Source: Gallionella sp.
GTDB taxonomy: Bacteria; Pseudomonadota; Gammaproteobacteria; Burkholderiales; Gallionellaceae
DNA: 64,000 bases
Reading direction: 5' to 3'
NCBI GenBank assembly: GCA_028710525.1
Contig: JAQTTY010000003.1
Span: 170,515-234,514, forward strand
This document shows positions 49,952-60,367 of this stretch, piece by piece. Every line of letters begins with the position of its first letter. The first letter of the stretch is position 1. Made by a program: the position numbers and the translations under genes. Below the pieces are notes generated by a model, which was given only the letters and a program-made list of their open reading frames with translations, made no database searches and was not told where the DNA came from.

Positions 49952-50578
49952 ATCCTCCCTTCCGCATCATTCGCCGCTTCGCATTTAATTTGCTGCCTTT
50001 CCCTTTCAATTAAAGGGAGGAGCATCGCATTTAGTTTTCTCATTTCACTTCTCCTGCTCAAAATCCAAAACCAGATTGATTTTCAACTCTCGCTTTGTGG
50101 CCTGCGCCATTAGTCCTGGCATGTTTGACCCCAAAGTTCTGCGATGCTGATTCCTTGAATTGCGGTGTAGTGGTGGTTGTACTTGTCGACTGGTGCAACC
50201 CGTTGGGTGCAATCGCGCGTTTGAGTGTGCTGAACAGAGAGTGCGAACTGCAAGCCCTTCCAGCAGCACGCAGCACGTCCACCTGCGTTGCTCAGGTTAG
50301 ATATTGTTCGCTCTATATTCCACAGCCCTTGCATATCGCCCCCTGATTCACGATGCAAAGCACAACTTGATACGCTGGGTCTATTCAACTCAACAAGCTG
50401 CACTGCACCAGTGAAGGTAGGGTAGCTGTGCTGCGCTTGAGAGATTAGATTTTTTTGTTGTTGCTACGAACTTCCCCGTTCAAAACTCTCACGCCATGAA
50501 CCCCCAGTATAAGCAGGCGCGCAGCTATTTGAACATCAGGAAATCCCTAGGGACTGAAAGTGGCTGATGAGAAAACGC
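49952..50578. other. ~630 bp non-coding stretch between the lipoprotein gene and rhlE
   Basis: Short overlapping frames on both strands (for example 50110-50403 minus) show no recognisable similarity and no good ribosome-binding sites. The segment probably holds the promoter of the lipoprotein-RTX cassette and eroded accessory DNA. The poly-purine GGGAGGAG near 50018 is not followed by a convincing gene. Confidence 0.4.
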
Positions 50579-51943
50579 TCAAGCTGCGTCTTCGGTCTTA
50601 CGGCGCATAAACAAAGCGGGCATCTGGGTCTTGGGTCTGCTGACCGGTTGTTCTACGGCTGGGGTGGGTGTGCTGCGCACGCTGGGTTCATAGGGTTTGT
50701 CGAACCAAGCATCACGGCTGGGATGTTTGCTGACGGGATGCGGTGCGTAGCTACGCTCGTGGTGCTCGACTCTAGCAGCATGAGGGCGCGCGGGTGTCGG
50801 CGGGAGCTTGCTGGTCTCTTTGGGAATCTCGCGTTTGATCAGTTTCTCGATCTCTTGCAGATAACGCTCTTCTTCGGGGGCTACCAACGAGATGGCGGTG
50901 CCTGAAGCACCAGCTCTGCCAGTACGACCGATGCGATGTACATAGTCTTCTGGCGCATGGGGGATCTCGTAGTTGATGACCATGGGCAGATGGTCGATAT
51001 CCAAACCACGCGCGGCCACATCGGTGGCAATTAACACACTCACTTTGCCGGTCTTGAACGCATCCAATGCCTGCATACGTTCTAGCTGGGTCTTGTCACC
51101 GTGGATAGCATCGGCCGCGACGCCTTCGCGCTGCAACTGACGCGCCAAACGACTGGCGGTGAGCTTGGTCTTGGTGAACACGATGGCTTGGGTGGCATCG
51201 CTGCCGCGTAGCAACTGCGCCAGCAAGGCATGCTTATCTTCATGGCCGACCAGATAGACTTTTTGCACCACGTTCTCGGCAGTGGCATTGCTGCGTGCCA
51301 CTTCGATCAACACGGGTGCTTTGAGGAATTCTTCGGAAAGTTTTTTGATCTCGCCCGAGAAGGTGGCGGAGAACATCAGGTTTTGTCTGGCCTTGGGCAA
51401 GAGTGCGAGGATGCGGCGCAGGTCAGGCATAAAGCCCATGTCCAGCATGCGATCCGCTTCGTCCAATACCAACATCTGTACTTGGTTAAGTTGCACCGAC
51501 TTCATCTCGATGTGATCGAGTAAGCGCCCTGGCGTCGCTACCAATATCTCTACGCCCGCTTTGAGTTTAGGCGTCTGAGTCTTGATATCCACTCCGCCAT
51601 ACACCACTAAGGAGCGCAGATGCGTGTGTTTGGCGTAGGCTCGCACGCTTTCTTCCACCTGTATCGCCAACTCACGGGTCGGCACTAGGATCAAGGCGCG
51701 TACCGCATGGCGCGCCGGTGAGGTGCTAGTGCTGGCGAAGGGCAATAACTTCTGCAACACGGGTAAGGCGAAAGCAGCGGTCTTGCCGGTGCCGGTCTGC
51801 GCACCCGCCATCAAATCATGGCCTTGCAACACCTTGGGGATGGCTTGGGCTTGTATCGGAGTGGGAGTGAGATAACCTGATTCGGTGAGCGACTTGAGGA
51901 TTTCCGGTGCCAGATCCAGATCGGCAAAACTTACATTGTCCAA
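50579..51943 (-). CDS. rhlE: DEAD-box RNA helicase RhlE family
   Basis: A 454-residue ATP-dependent RNA helicase. The Q motif (FADLDLAPEILKSLTESGY, TPTPIQAQAIP), Walker A AQTGTGKT, PTRELA, DEAD (LVLDEADRML), SAT (FSATF), ARGLDI and HRIGRTGR are all present. A basic, Pro-rich tail follows from ~375. It acts in RNA remodelling, ribosome assembly or mRNA decay; RhlE members can associate with RNase E, whose gene is nearby. The TTG at 51943 is used; no ATG lies closer to the conserved start. Confidence 0.93.
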   Translation of the reverse strand: MDNVSFADLDLAPEILKSLTESGYLTPTPIQAQAIPKVLQGHDLMAGAQTGTGKTAAFALPVLQKLLPFASTSTSPARHAVRALILVPTRELAIQVEESVRAYAKHTHLRSLVVYGGVDIKTQTPKLKAGVEILVATPGRLLDHIEMKSVQLNQVQMLVLDEADRMLDMGFMPDLRRILALLPKARQNLMFSATFSGEIKKLSEEFLKAPVLIEVARSNATAENVVQKVYLVGHEDKHALLAQLLRGSDATQAIVFTKTKLTASRLARQLQREGVAADAIHGDKTQLERMQALDAFKTGKVSVLIATDVAARGLDIDHLPMVINYEIPHAPEDYVHRIGRTGRAGASGTAISLVAPEEERYLQEIEKLIKREIPKETSKLPPTPARPHAARVEHHERSYAPHPVSKHPSRDAWFDKPYEPSVRSTPTPAVEQPVSRPKTQMPALFMRRKTEDAA

Positions 51944-52032
51944 TGTACTGCTCTCTTGAGTGATGTGAGGAAGACTACGATAGCCAGCATATTACGCCCA
52001 AAACGCCAGCCCACACACCCATGCCTTGAAGC

Positions 52033-52347
52033 TCAAGCCTGTGCATCGATATGGATACGCTCATCACCATCGCGCTGATCGACCCTGCGTCTATCCACAC
52101 CGGAGCGCAATTCGATCAAGACTGCCTGTTTACTGACGCGCCTACACATCTTGCGCCTGTCAACCTCGTAGCCTCTTTGTTCGGTCTGGTACGGCGAGGT
52201 AGGCTGGGCATCGCGGTGCGTCTCGGTTTCCTGAGGTGCGCGCTCTTCTTCCGCTACCGGTTTGATCGCAAAAACTGCGGTCGGTCCCTTGACCTCACGA
52301 CGGTCTTTGACCGCGATAATGGGGGGTGGTTGGCTGTCGATACGCAT
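52033..52347 (-). CDS. Small hypothetical protein (104 aa)
   Basis: Not recognised. It is rich in Arg, Glu and Pro, with a basic cysteine-containing centre (RRKMCRRVSKQAVLIELRSGVDRRR). The ATG at 52347 has AAGGAG 6 nt upstream, a strong site, and is preferred over earlier in-frame starts inside rluC. It follows rluC and precedes rhlE on the same strand. Confidence 0.6.
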   Translation of the reverse strand: MRIDSQPPPIIAVKDRREVKGPTAVFAIKPVAEEERAPQETETHRDAQPTSPYQTEQRGYEVDRRKMCRRVSKQAVLIELRSGVDRRRVDQRDGDERIHIDAQA

Positions 52348-52408
52348 CACTCGCTCCTTATAGAAGGTGATTACTATAAGTCTACTATCGGCCGCCCCGC
52401 CACGAAGT

Positions 52409-53353
52409 TTAGGGCTGGGCCGCGTCCAATCTATCCACAAAACCTTGCAAATCAGCTGGCAAAGGCGCATTCAATTGCAAAGGCTCACCGCTCAGAGGAT
52501 GGGCGAACGCAATGCTATGTGCATGCAAAAACATACGCTTAAGCCCATTCTTCATCAGCGTTTTATTCGCGGCGAAGTCGCCATATTTGTCATCTCCAGC
52601 GATGGGAAAGCCCAGATGGGAGAGATGCACGCGGATCTGATGAGTGCGTCCGGTCTTCAGTTCGGCTTCCAACAGACTGTAGCCTGGCCAGCTCTTTTGC
52701 AGATTGAAGATGGTGTGCGAAGCCTGACCATCCTCCCTGACCATCACCCGCTTCTCTCCTTGCGGGGTGTCGAACTTATATAAAGGAAGCTTTACGTGCT
52801 GCCGAGTGTTGTGCCACTGACCCAACACCATGGCGAAATAACGCTTGTCGCTGTTCCCCTCGCGCATGATCTCGTGCATGGCAACTAGGGCCGAACGCTT
52901 TTTGGCGAGCAGCAGCACCCCCGAGGTCTCGCGATCCAGCCTGTGTACCAGTTCCAAAAACTTGGCCTGAGGACGAGCTCTACGCATCTGCTCGATGACG
53001 CCGAAACTCACGCCACTGCCACCATGCACCGCCACCCCCGAGGGTTTGTTGATGACGACCAAGGCATCGTCCTCATAGATGATAGGGAACTCCACCGCAG
53101 GTATATAGGCATCCTGAGCCTCGGTCTTTTCCGCCACGCGTATGGGCGGAATGCGCAAAGAGTCGCCCAATTGCAGGCGATAGGTCTGGTCGATACGCTT
53201 TTTATTGACCCTCACTTCACCACGCAAGATGCGATAGATATGACTCTTGGGAACACCTTTTAGATGCTTAAAGAGGAAGTTGTCGATGCGCTGATCTGCA
53301 CCGCTTTCGTCTATCTCTAAAAATGTGACAGATTCTTTGCTTAAACCATTCAT
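52409..53353 (-). CDS. rluC: 23S rRNA pseudouridine synthase RluC
   Basis: A 314-residue protein with an N-terminal S4 domain (QRIDNFLFKHLKGVPKSHIYR) and a RluA-type catalytic domain with HRLDRETSGVLLLAK (catalytic Asp ~140). It also has KTGRTHQIRVHL. RluC modifies U955, U2504 and U2580 of 23S rRNA. It is divergent from rne, as in E. coli. Confidence 0.95.
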   Translation of the reverse strand: MNGLSKESVTFLEIDESGADQRIDNFLFKHLKGVPKSHIYRILRGEVRVNKKRIDQTYRLQLGDSLRIPPIRVAEKTEAQDAYIPAVEFPIIYEDDALVVINKPSGVAVHGGSGVSFGVIEQMRRARPQAKFLELVHRLDRETSGVLLLAKKRSALVAMHEIMREGNSDKRYFAMVLGQWHNTRQHVKLPLYKFDTPQGEKRVMVREDGQASHTIFNLQKSWPGYSLLEAELKTGRTHQIRVHLSHLGFPIAGDDKYGDFAANKTLMKNGLKRMFLHAHSIAFAHPLSGEPLQLNAPLPADLQGFVDRLDAAQP

Positions 53354-53831
53354 TATGAATATACTTCGCCGCTCGCGCGATTTGGAGTTGGGTGTCTTAT
53401 AGGTATGTTCCTGCGGGATAACTCTATGAATTTGAAAGTGACGGCGTTGCCGCCCCCCATCTCCCCGCCGCCCGGTTAATATCGTTCACCGGAACCAGCA
53501 ACGATAGTAATTGATTTACGCGCTCAAAGCACCTGTGGATTTTTCGTGGGGTTGCTTGAGTTTAGGCACTATGACTAGGTCGAGACCTAGGTCGGCGCGC
53601 GTTGCGGTTCACCCGCCCTGCCGATCTTCCGGAGACTCCCTCTCATCGTGTTCATGACTTGCTCAACCGCACCCGATTTTTAAGACTCGCTAAGATAGAG
53701 ATACAGAACGACCAACCGTACACACCAAGTAGCATGCTGAATTGGACGATTGCTCAGCCTTTGCTCGTCAGACTCGCCTAGCCGCGAGTAGCGACAGTTT
53801 TACCCGTGTAAGAGCGCGGGAGAAAATATAA
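53354..53831 (+). promoter_or_regulatory. rluC-rne intergenic region, likely long rne 5' leader
   Basis: 478 bp without a gene. In E. coli rne has a long structured leader through which RNase E controls its own mRNA, and the same is plausible here. A perfect 16 nt palindrome, CTAGGTCGAGACCTAG (53575-53590), could form a hairpin or an operator. No convincing -35/-10 pair could be chosen by eye. Confidence 0.45.
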
Positions 53832-56342
53832 ATGAAACGCATGTTATTCAATGCGACACAACCGGAAGAACTCCGTGTCGCCATTGTCGACGGTCAGAAA
53901 CTCATCGACCTCGACATCGAAACAGCCGGTAAAGAACAACGCAAGAGCAACATCTACAAGGCCGTCATCACCCGTATCGAACCAAGCTTAGAAGCATGCT
54001 TTGTCGAATACGGCGGTTCCCGCCACGGTTTCTTACCCTTCAAAGAAGTTGCTCCTCAATACTATCAACCCGGTTGCCCTAGCCGTCCTTCCGTCAAGGA
54101 AGCGTTGCGCGAAGGTCAGGAACTGCTAGTACAAGTGGAGAAAGATGAGCGCGGCAACAAGGGCGCAGCCCTCACCACTTACATCAGTCTGGCGGGTCGT
54201 TACATCGTTCTGATGCCTAACAACCCTAACGGTGGTGGCGTATCACGCCGCATCGAAGGTGAAGAGCGCAACGAGTTGCGTGAAGTCCTCTCCCACGTGG
54301 AAGTGCCTAACGGCATGAGTATCATCGCCCGCACCGCAGGTATCGGCCGCAATCAGGAAGAACTGCAGTGGGACTTGAACTACCTGACCCAGTTGTGGGA
54401 AGCCATCGATGGTGCAGCCCAATCTGAGAAAGCCCCTTCCCTGATCTATCTGGAAAGCAGTCTGGTGGTTCGCGCCATCCGTGACTACTTCAACCCTGAG
54501 ATCGGCGAGATCCTGATCGACACTGCTGAAGTCTACGAACAAGCACTGGCTTTTATGAGCACTGTGATGCCCGACAATGTCGACCGCATCAAACTCTACC
54601 AAGACGACGTACCGCTGTTCTCACGCTTCCAGATCGAACACCAGATTGAATCGGCCCATGCTCGCGAAGTGCGTCTGCCTTCCGGCGGTGCGATTGTGAT
54701 CGACCACACCGAAGCGCTGACCTCTATCGATATCAACTCGGCACGTTCCACCAAGGGCTCGGACATCGAGGCCACCGCGTTCAACACCAACCTCGAAGCG
54801 GCCGAAGAGATCGCTCGCCAGATGCGTTTGCGCGATCTGGGTGGCTTGATCGTCATCGACTTCATCGATATGGAGAACAGCCGTAACCAGCGCGACGTAG
54901 AGAACCGTCTGCGCGATTCGCTGCGTTACGACCGTGCCCGTGTGCAGACCGCCAAGATCTCACGCTTCGGTTTATTGGAACTGTCCCGTCAACGTCTGCA
55001 GCCTAGCTTGGGCGAAAGCAACTACATGGCTTGCCCACGTTGCAGTGGCATCGGCCATATCCGCGGTACTGAGTCTTCCGCATTGCACATCCTGCGCATC
55101 TTGCAGGAAGAGGCGATGAAGGAAAGCAGCGCAGCGCTGCAGGTGCAAGTGCCGGTGGACGTCGCGACCTTCTTGTTGAACGAGAAGCGCTCCGACATCC
55201 ATCGTATCGAGTCGCGTCTGAAAGTCGCGATCACGCTGATTCCTAATCCGCATCTGGAAACACCTAACTACAGCATCGCCCGTATCAAGCACGATGATGT
55301 GACCGGTGAAACGATCGCTAGCTACAATTTGGTCGAAAAGCCAGTTGAAGATAAAGAACAGAAGAACAATCCTGAACAACAGAAAGCCAAGCGCGCGCAA
55401 GCCGTGGTACAGGGCATTACCCCTGCCCAGCCTGCACCGATGAAGGTGCCTGAAGTGCAGAAATCTTTCTTCGAAAAGATACTGGGCTGGTTCGCATCAC
55501 CTGCCAAGGAAGAAAAACCCAAAGCCAAACCTGCTCCTTCCCGCCCTCAGCGCGGTGATCGTCCAGAGCGTGGTGAGCGCAGCGAGCGCGGTGACGGTAA
55601 CAAGCGTCGCGAACGCGGCGAACGCGGCGAACGCGGCGAACGTGGTGAAAAGGGCGAGCGCGGCGAAGGCGGTAACAAGCGTCGTGAACGCGGTGGTGAA
55701 AAAGCTAACGAAGCTCAGGCGAAACCGCAAGAGCAGCGCGAGCCACGTGAACCCCGTGAACCACGTGAACCCCGTCCGCCTAAGCAGGCACGTCCTCCAC
55801 GCGAGCCTAAGCCCGCAATAGAGGCAGCAGTACAAGCCGTAGCAGCAAATCCTGAAGTAGCCGGTGAAGAAACCGCAGCACGCGAGGGTTCTCGTCGTCG
55901 TGGTCGTCGTGGTGGCCGTCGTGAACGTGAGCGTCGTGACAATATCCAGGCAAATGGCGAAATGGGTGGCGAGCAGAACAATGCAGCAACTAGCACGCCA
56001 GTGAACGAGTCAGCACCTGCTGCGCCTAAGCGTTTGCTACCGTCGGAGTATGTCGCGTTCCCTAGCGGTATGGTGAGACCGACCGAGTATCTCGCGATGC
56101 CGACCATCGTTCCTGTCGTGGCTAGTGTGGCTAAGGCCGTGGCAGCGGTTGCAGCACCGGTCGCAACTCCTACAGATGCTGGCCTGACACAGATCGAGAC
56201 TGATCCGAACAAGGCAGCAAAGATCGCTTACACCGCACCGCATCATCCGCAATCGCATGCGCCACGTCGCCGTGAACGCAAACGCGAAGTGTATGTGGAA
56301 GAGCCTTTGGTACAGATCGAGACTCAGCACCCCGCAGCATAA
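53832..56342 (+). CDS. rne: Ribonuclease E
   Basis: An 836-residue single-strand endoribonuclease for mRNA decay and rRNA/tRNA processing. S1 domain ~35-120; DNase I-like catalytic part with TSIDINSARSTKG and VIDFIDME carrying the Mg-binding Asp residues; zinc-link CPRC (~400). From ~510 the tail is disordered and contains an amphipathic stretch (SFFEKILGWF), Arg-Gly-Glu repeats encoded by 9 bp units (55603-55690) and Pro-Arg-Glu repeats (55738-55775), then a conserved-looking basic end (APRRRERKREVYVEEP). The tail likely scaffolds a degradosome and binds RNA. Confidence 0.96.
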   Translation: MKRMLFNATQPEELRVAIVDGQKLIDLDIETAGKEQRKSNIYKAVITRIEPSLEACFVEYGGSRHGFLPFKEVAPQYYQPGCPSRPSVKEALREGQELLVQVEKDERGNKGAALTTYISLAGRYIVLMPNNPNGGGVSRRIEGEERNELREVLSHVEVPNGMSIIARTAGIGRNQEELQWDLNYLTQLWEAIDGAAQSEKAPSLIYLESSLVVRAIRDYFNPEIGEILIDTAEVYEQALAFMSTVMPDNVDRIKLYQDDVPLFSRFQIEHQIESAHAREVRLPSGGAIVIDHTEALTSIDINSARSTKGSDIEATAFNTNLEAAEEIARQMRLRDLGGLIVIDFIDMENSRNQRDVENRLRDSLRYDRARVQTAKISRFGLLELSRQRLQPSLGESNYMACPRCSGIGHIRGTESSALHILRILQEEAMKESSAALQVQVPVDVATFLLNEKRSDIHRIESRLKVAITLIPNPHLETPNYSIARIKHDDVTGETIASYNLVEKPVEDKEQKNNPEQQKAKRAQAVVQGITPAQPAPMKVPEVQKSFFEKILGWFASPAKEEKPKAKPAPSRPQRGDRPERGERSERGDGNKRRERGERGERGERGEKGERGEGGNKRRERGGEKANEAQAKPQEQREPREPREPREPRPPKQARPPREPKPAIEAAVQAVAANPEVAGEETAAREGSRRRGRRGGRRERERRDNIQANGEMGGEQNNAATSTPVNESAPAAPKRLLPSEYVAFPSGMVRPTEYLAMPTIVPVVASVAKAVAAVAAPVATPTDAGLTQIETDPNKAAKIAYTAPHHPQSHAPRRRERKREVYVEEPLVQIETQHPAA

Positions 56343-56357
56343 GTAGTCGCTGCAAGT

Positions 56358-56394
56358 AAAAGAGCCGCACGAAGATGATTCGTGCGGCTCTTTT
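56358..56394. terminator. Bidirectional rho-independent terminator between rne and tilS
   Basis: A perfect 16 bp stem (AAAAGAGCCGCACGAA with TTCGTGCGGCTCTTTT) with a GATGA loop. T-rich DNA follows on the plus strand (TTTTGTTTTG), and the mirrored A-tract gives TTTTACTT on the minus strand. It can serve both convergent genes. Confidence 0.93.
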
Positions 56395-56412
56395 GTTTTG
56401 TGTGTAGCTAGC

Positions 56413-57753
56413 TTAGGGACGTGGAAAGACCTGCATCTCTACCCCTTCCTCATCCGCACCGGCCTGATATTCAGCAGCGACGGCACCGGGCACGCAGACT
56501 AATTCCTCACCACAGAATAGCAAAGGCGTACGGTCGCGCAGCCAAGGCAAGATGCTCTGTTCCTGCAGCAAGTTCTTCAACTTGCGTGTCTTGGCGCGTG
56601 CATTCGGACGCAGCATCTCGCCCCCTTGACGGACACGCAAGGTGACGGGGGCGGCGCGCAGCTTGGCCAGACTGATGCCCTTTCCATGTGTCGCTACAAA
56701 ATCTATGCGCGCATCCATGGTGGGCCAAAATAGCGTCGCCTCCTCATGCCAAGGCAATCGCAAGCTCACGTCGAGTATAGGCAGTGCTGGTGCGGCATAC
56801 ACCTCGTCTCGGTAGCGATGTACCTCCCAGCCCGCATAGGCGATGCACAGCTCGGCATCACCGCGTGCATGGCAAAGTTGCTGCAACATGTCATCGAGTT
56901 GCACGGTCTGGGGCATGGGAGCATTACGGCGCTGCAGAAAATAGCGCAACAGGTTCTTGGCACGTGCCGAGCTCAATTTCTGTAGTGCAGTAACTTGCAA
57001 AATCTGCCCCACGATCGCTGACGTAGCATCGAGTTCGGCTAACTCATCCAGCAAGCCGCTGGCCTCGGCGAAGTGTTGTGCGCTGCGCGCCAAGGTCTGA
57101 CGGTAGGAAGGAAAGCGCTGTCCCAACACTGGGAACACCTTGTGACGCAGGAAGTTGCGCGGATAGGCATCATCCGCATTGCTGGCATCCTCTATCCAGG
57201 TTAGATGGTGGGTTTGCGCGTATTCAACAATCTCAGCACGAGTGCAATCCAGCAGCGGACGTAACCAGTGCACGCCGCGCTCTGCCAACATCGGCATAGC
57301 ACTGACACCACGCACTCCGCTGCCGCGCAGCAATTGCAGCATCAGCGTCTCGGCCTGATCGTCAGCGTGATGGGCTAGCGCTAAGAAGTCACAGTGATGT
57401 TTGGCGAAAGCTTGATAACGCAAATGGCGGGCGGCCGCCTCTATGCCTTGCTCACGCAAGGGGGTGATGTCTACCCGTTCCAGATGGAATGAAATGTTAT
57501 AGGCAGCACAACGTTGCTCGCAGAATTCAGCCCAAACCTCTGCATCAGGACTGATGCCGTGATGAACATGTAAGGCGGAGAGTTGCCAAGAGTTGCGATG
57601 CGCGAGGTGGTGTAGGAGGTGCAGCAGTACGACGGAATCCACCCCGCCGCTGTATGCAATCAGTATGGAGCTGTGCGGGGGGATCAGCTGCGCTAATTTC
57701 CCCGCCAGTCTTTGGGCTAGATCAACCGAGTTCGATTTCCTTGAACTTGCCAT
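56413..57753 (-). CDS. tilS: tRNA(Ile)-lysidine synthase TilS
   Basis: A 446-residue enzyme that converts C34 of tRNA-Ile(CAU) to lysidine. The PP-loop motif AYSGGVDS (~33-40) and the [13 protein letters not shown] motif are present, followed by the TilS substrate-binding and C-terminal domains. The start overlaps the accA end by 32 bp; the ATG at 57753 is the only start before the PP-loop with a reasonable N-terminal helix. Confidence 0.93.
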   Translation of the reverse strand: MASSRKSNSVDLAQRLAGKLAQLIPPHSSILIAYSGGVDSVVLLHLLHHLAHRNSWQLSALHVHHGISPDAEVWAEFCEQRCAAYNISFHLERVDITPLREQGIEAAARHLRYQAFAKHHCDFLALAHHADDQAETLMLQLLRGSGVRGVSAMPMLAERGVHWLRPLLDCTRAEIVEYAQTHHLTWIEDASNADDAYPRNFLRHKVFPVLGQRFPSYRQTLARSAQHFAEASGLLDELAELDATSAIVGQILQVTALQKLSSARAKNLLRYFLQRRNAPMPQTVQLDDMLQQLCHARGDAELCIAYAGWEVHRYRDEVYAAPALPILDVSLRLPWHEEATLFWPTMDARIDFVATHGKGISLAKLRAAPVTLRVRQGGEMLRPNARAKTRKLKNLLQEQSILPWLRDRTPLLFCGEELVCVPGAVAAEYQAGADEEGVEMQVFPRP

Positions 57754-58690
57754 AACTCATCAAACGATTGAAGCGATCTTGCAGCAGTGTCTGGGTAGGC
57801 TTGCTCTGCGCGACCTTGAGAGCGTCCTGCAGGGCCTTCTTGACGTTACGCATGGTAGCCTCGTAATCGCGGTGTGCGCCGCCCAAAGGCTCACTGATGA
57901 TCTTGTCCACCAGCCCCAATGACTTCAAACGTGTGGCGGTGATACCCAGCGTCTCTGCAGCCTCGGAAGCTTTGGCAGCACTCTTCCACAGAATGGAAGC
58001 ACAGCCTTCCGGCGAGATAACCGAGTAAGTACTGTATTGCAGCATCAGCAAGGCATCGCCTACCGCAACTGCCAGCGCACCACCGGAACCACCTTCGCCG
58101 ATCACGGTACAGATCACCGGCACTTTCAGTTCGGTCATCTCGTAAAGATTGCGGCCGATAGCCTCGGACTGACCGCGCTCTTCAGCGCCCACGCCGGGAT
58201 AAGCACCTGGTGTATCGATGAAAGTCATGATGGGAATGCCGAACTTCTCAGCCAGATGCATCAGTCGCATCGCCTTACGGTAGCCCTCAGGACGGGGCAT
58301 GCCGAAGTTGCGCAAGATTTTTTCTTTGGTGTCGCGGCCCTTCTGATGGCCGATGACCATGACGCTCTGACCATTGAAACGAGCCAGACCACCGACGATG
58401 GCTTTGTCATCCGCGTAGTTACGGTCGCCGTGGAGTTCTTCGAAATCGGTGAACAGATGTTCGATGTAATCCCAAGTGTAAGGACGCTGGGGGTGACGTG
58501 ATACCTGCGATATCTGCCAAGAAGTAAGTTTGGAATAAACTTCCTTGGTCAATGCTTCGCTCTTCTTCGAGAGATTATCAATCTCATCTTTGATATCCAA
58601 AGCTGAACCATCCTGCATCTCGCGCAATTGCTCTATCTTCTCTTCAAGTTCGGCTATCGAGCTCTCAAAATCCAGAAACGTAATCTTCAT
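57722..58690 (-). CDS. accA: Acetyl-CoA carboxylase carboxyltransferase subunit alpha
   Basis: A 322-residue subunit that with AccD transfers carboxyl from biotin to acetyl-CoA, the first step of fatty acid synthesis. The family N-terminus ([16 protein letters not shown]) and conserved motifs ([40 protein letters not shown]) are intact. The ATG at 58690 has GGGAAG upstream; 13 upstream codons are open but unlike the family. Confidence 0.97.
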   Translation of the reverse strand: MKITFLDFESSIAELEEKIEQLREMQDGSALDIKDEIDNLSKKSEALTKEVYSKLTSWQISQVSRHPQRPYTWDYIEHLFTDFEELHGDRNYADDKAIVGGLARFNGQSVMVIGHQKGRDTKEKILRNFGMPRPEGYRKAMRLMHLAEKFGIPIMTFIDTPGAYPGVGAEERGQSEAIGRNLYEMTELKVPVICTVIGEGGSGGALAVAVGDALLMLQYSTYSVISPEGCASILWKSAAKASEAAETLGITATRLKSLGLVDKIISEPLGGAHRDYEATMRNVKKALQDALKVAQSKPTQTLLQDRFNRLMSYGKFKEIELG

Positions 58691-58801
58691 AGTCTTCCCA
58701 TCCCTCTTTCTATATAGAAAGGTAATCAATATTGCTGGTCAAAACGCGGCGCGATGATACTACAGCCGACCTCAGGAAGCACTCATTTACTCCCCGCCAA
58801 G

Positions 58802-60334
58802 CTAAAGCCCAAAGAAGCGCCTTACCGTCTCCAACACCTCGTAATGCTGCTTGTGTATCTCTTTATGCTTGGTTTCTTCGTCTAGATTCTGCAACGCACT
58901 ATCCAACTCAGCGCGGCGCGTAACCAATACGTGAGCGACCTCTTCTGCGATACTGGGGCGATGCTGCAAGACTTCCTCGAAAGCGGCCTTATCTAGGCGG
59001 TAACACTCCACGTCGGTCTTAGCCATCACCGAAGCAGAACGTGGGGCACCCGTCATCAGACTCATTTCGCCAAAGAAATCCCCCTTGCCCAACACATTGA
59101 GGACACGTTTATTGCCATTCGTGCCTTCCAGATATATTTCGGCTTCACCGCTAATGATGATGAACAACCAATACTGAGACGCCGTCCCCTGTTTGGTGAC
59201 GATATTGCCCTTGGCAAACGGTGCGTATTTGAGTCGTTTCGCCAGGCTCTGAAATTCGTCATCATCCAGTTGGGCGAATAGCTCCACGCGCTTGAGCGAC
59301 TTGATACGTCTGACCATCTCACGTTGCTGTATCGCTTCTTCGTATTTCTCGTTCTCTTTGATGAAGTGCACGTTCTGCTCCTCCACGGCCAGCTTGATGC
59401 CCACGCGCTCAAGCGCGGTGTAGACATGCCAGCGCACTGCCGCATCGGTGGGATCGTCTATCGCCAGATCGGTGAGCCAATAGCGCAAGGCATAGCGCGC
59501 GCAGCCCTTATCTATCTCCATCAGCACGCAACTGGGCGCGGGTGTCTTGGCCACGTTGTTGATTTCGGCCTGCAGGATAGCGTCTTCCACAGCCGTGACC
59601 ACCTTGGTAGGCGTGGTGTTGAGGCTGACGTTGAACCACACCCAGCGCCGCCACTGCACCGGCTTATCGGTACGCCGTCCCAGCACCACAAACTTGTTCT
59701 TCATCAACTGACTGTTTGGGACGACCACGGTCTCCCAATTGCGCGTTTCTACTAAAGTAGAACGCCAGCGTATATCGACCACCCTGCCCACCACATCGTC
59801 TATCTTGATCCAGTCGCCTATGCCCACCGAGTTGTCCATCTGCAAGGCCAGACCGCCGAGGATATTTCCCAGCGTGTCCTGCATAGAGAACGCGACAACG
59901 GCTGTGATCATCGCCGACGTGGCAACGATGCTGCCCAAGTCCAAACCCGCATACCGCAGTCTCACCAAACCCCACACGATATAAGCGACGATGACGAAGA
60001 AATCCTCTGCAATACGCGGTGGGGCGACCCGTGCGAAGGGCAACACCAAACGGAACAACAGCAAGCCCCACAAGCGGATGACAGCAATGCCCCCGCCAAT
60101 GACGAACACCTCGCGCAAAGTGGAGGCCGCACCGGTGAACATCATGGCGTGCAACAGACTACTAACGAATTGTCCGAACAGACAAGCGAGGAAGAAACTC
60201 AGCGTGTTGACGATGCTGCGACGTTCTTCTTTATGAAAGTGAAACAGGATGAAGGTAAGTGCCAGACTCATCAGAACCACCAGCAGTGATTCCTCACGCC
60301 AGAAGAACGCCATCGCGGTATGCCAAAATTCCAT
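58802..60334 (-). CDS. MscS-type channel with cyclic-nucleotide-binding domain (bCNG-like)
   Basis: A 510-residue membrane protein. About four N-terminal helices (~15-130) lead to the MscS pore and beta domain (AFSMQDTLGNILGGLALQ, VGIGDWIKIDD). The cytoplasmic vestibule follows, then a cNMP-binding domain (~360-480) with the phosphate-binding cassette FGEMSLMTGAPRSASV (Glu and Arg kept). This domain order defines bacterial cyclic-nucleotide-gated channels of the MscS superfamily. Ligand-gated rather than tension-gated opening is an inference from the family. Confidence 0.9.
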   Translation of the reverse strand: MEFWHTAMAFFWREESLLVVLMSLALTFILFHFHKEERRSIVNTLSFFLACLFGQFVSSLLHAMMFTGAASTLREVFVIGGGIAVIRLWGLLLFRLVLPFARVAPPRIAEDFFVIVAYIVWGLVRLRYAGLDLGSIVATSAMITAVVAFSMQDTLGNILGGLALQMDNSVGIGDWIKIDDVVGRVVDIRWRSTLVETRNWETVVVPNSQLMKNKFVVLGRRTDKPVQWRRWVWFNVSLNTTPTKVVTAVEDAILQAEINNVAKTPAPSCVLMEIDKGCARYALRYWLTDLAIDDPTDAAVRWHVYTALERVGIKLAVEEQNVHFIKENEKYEEAIQQREMVRRIKSLKRVELFAQLDDDEFQSLAKRLKYAPFAKGNIVTKQGTASQYWLFIIISGEAEIYLEGTNGNKRVLNVLGKGDFFGEMSLMTGAPRSASVMAKTDVECYRLDKAAFEEVLQHRPSIAEEVAHVLVTRRAELDSALQNLDEETKHKEIHKQHYEVLETVRRFFGL

Positions 60335-60367
60335 CGCCTGCTCCTGATGCGTTAACTGTGACCGATT

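Noticed and set aside
55715..56212. 165-codon open frame on the minus strand
   Set aside because: Mirror of the repetitive rne tail; Gly/Arg/Ser repeats arise from the coding repeats on the other strand.
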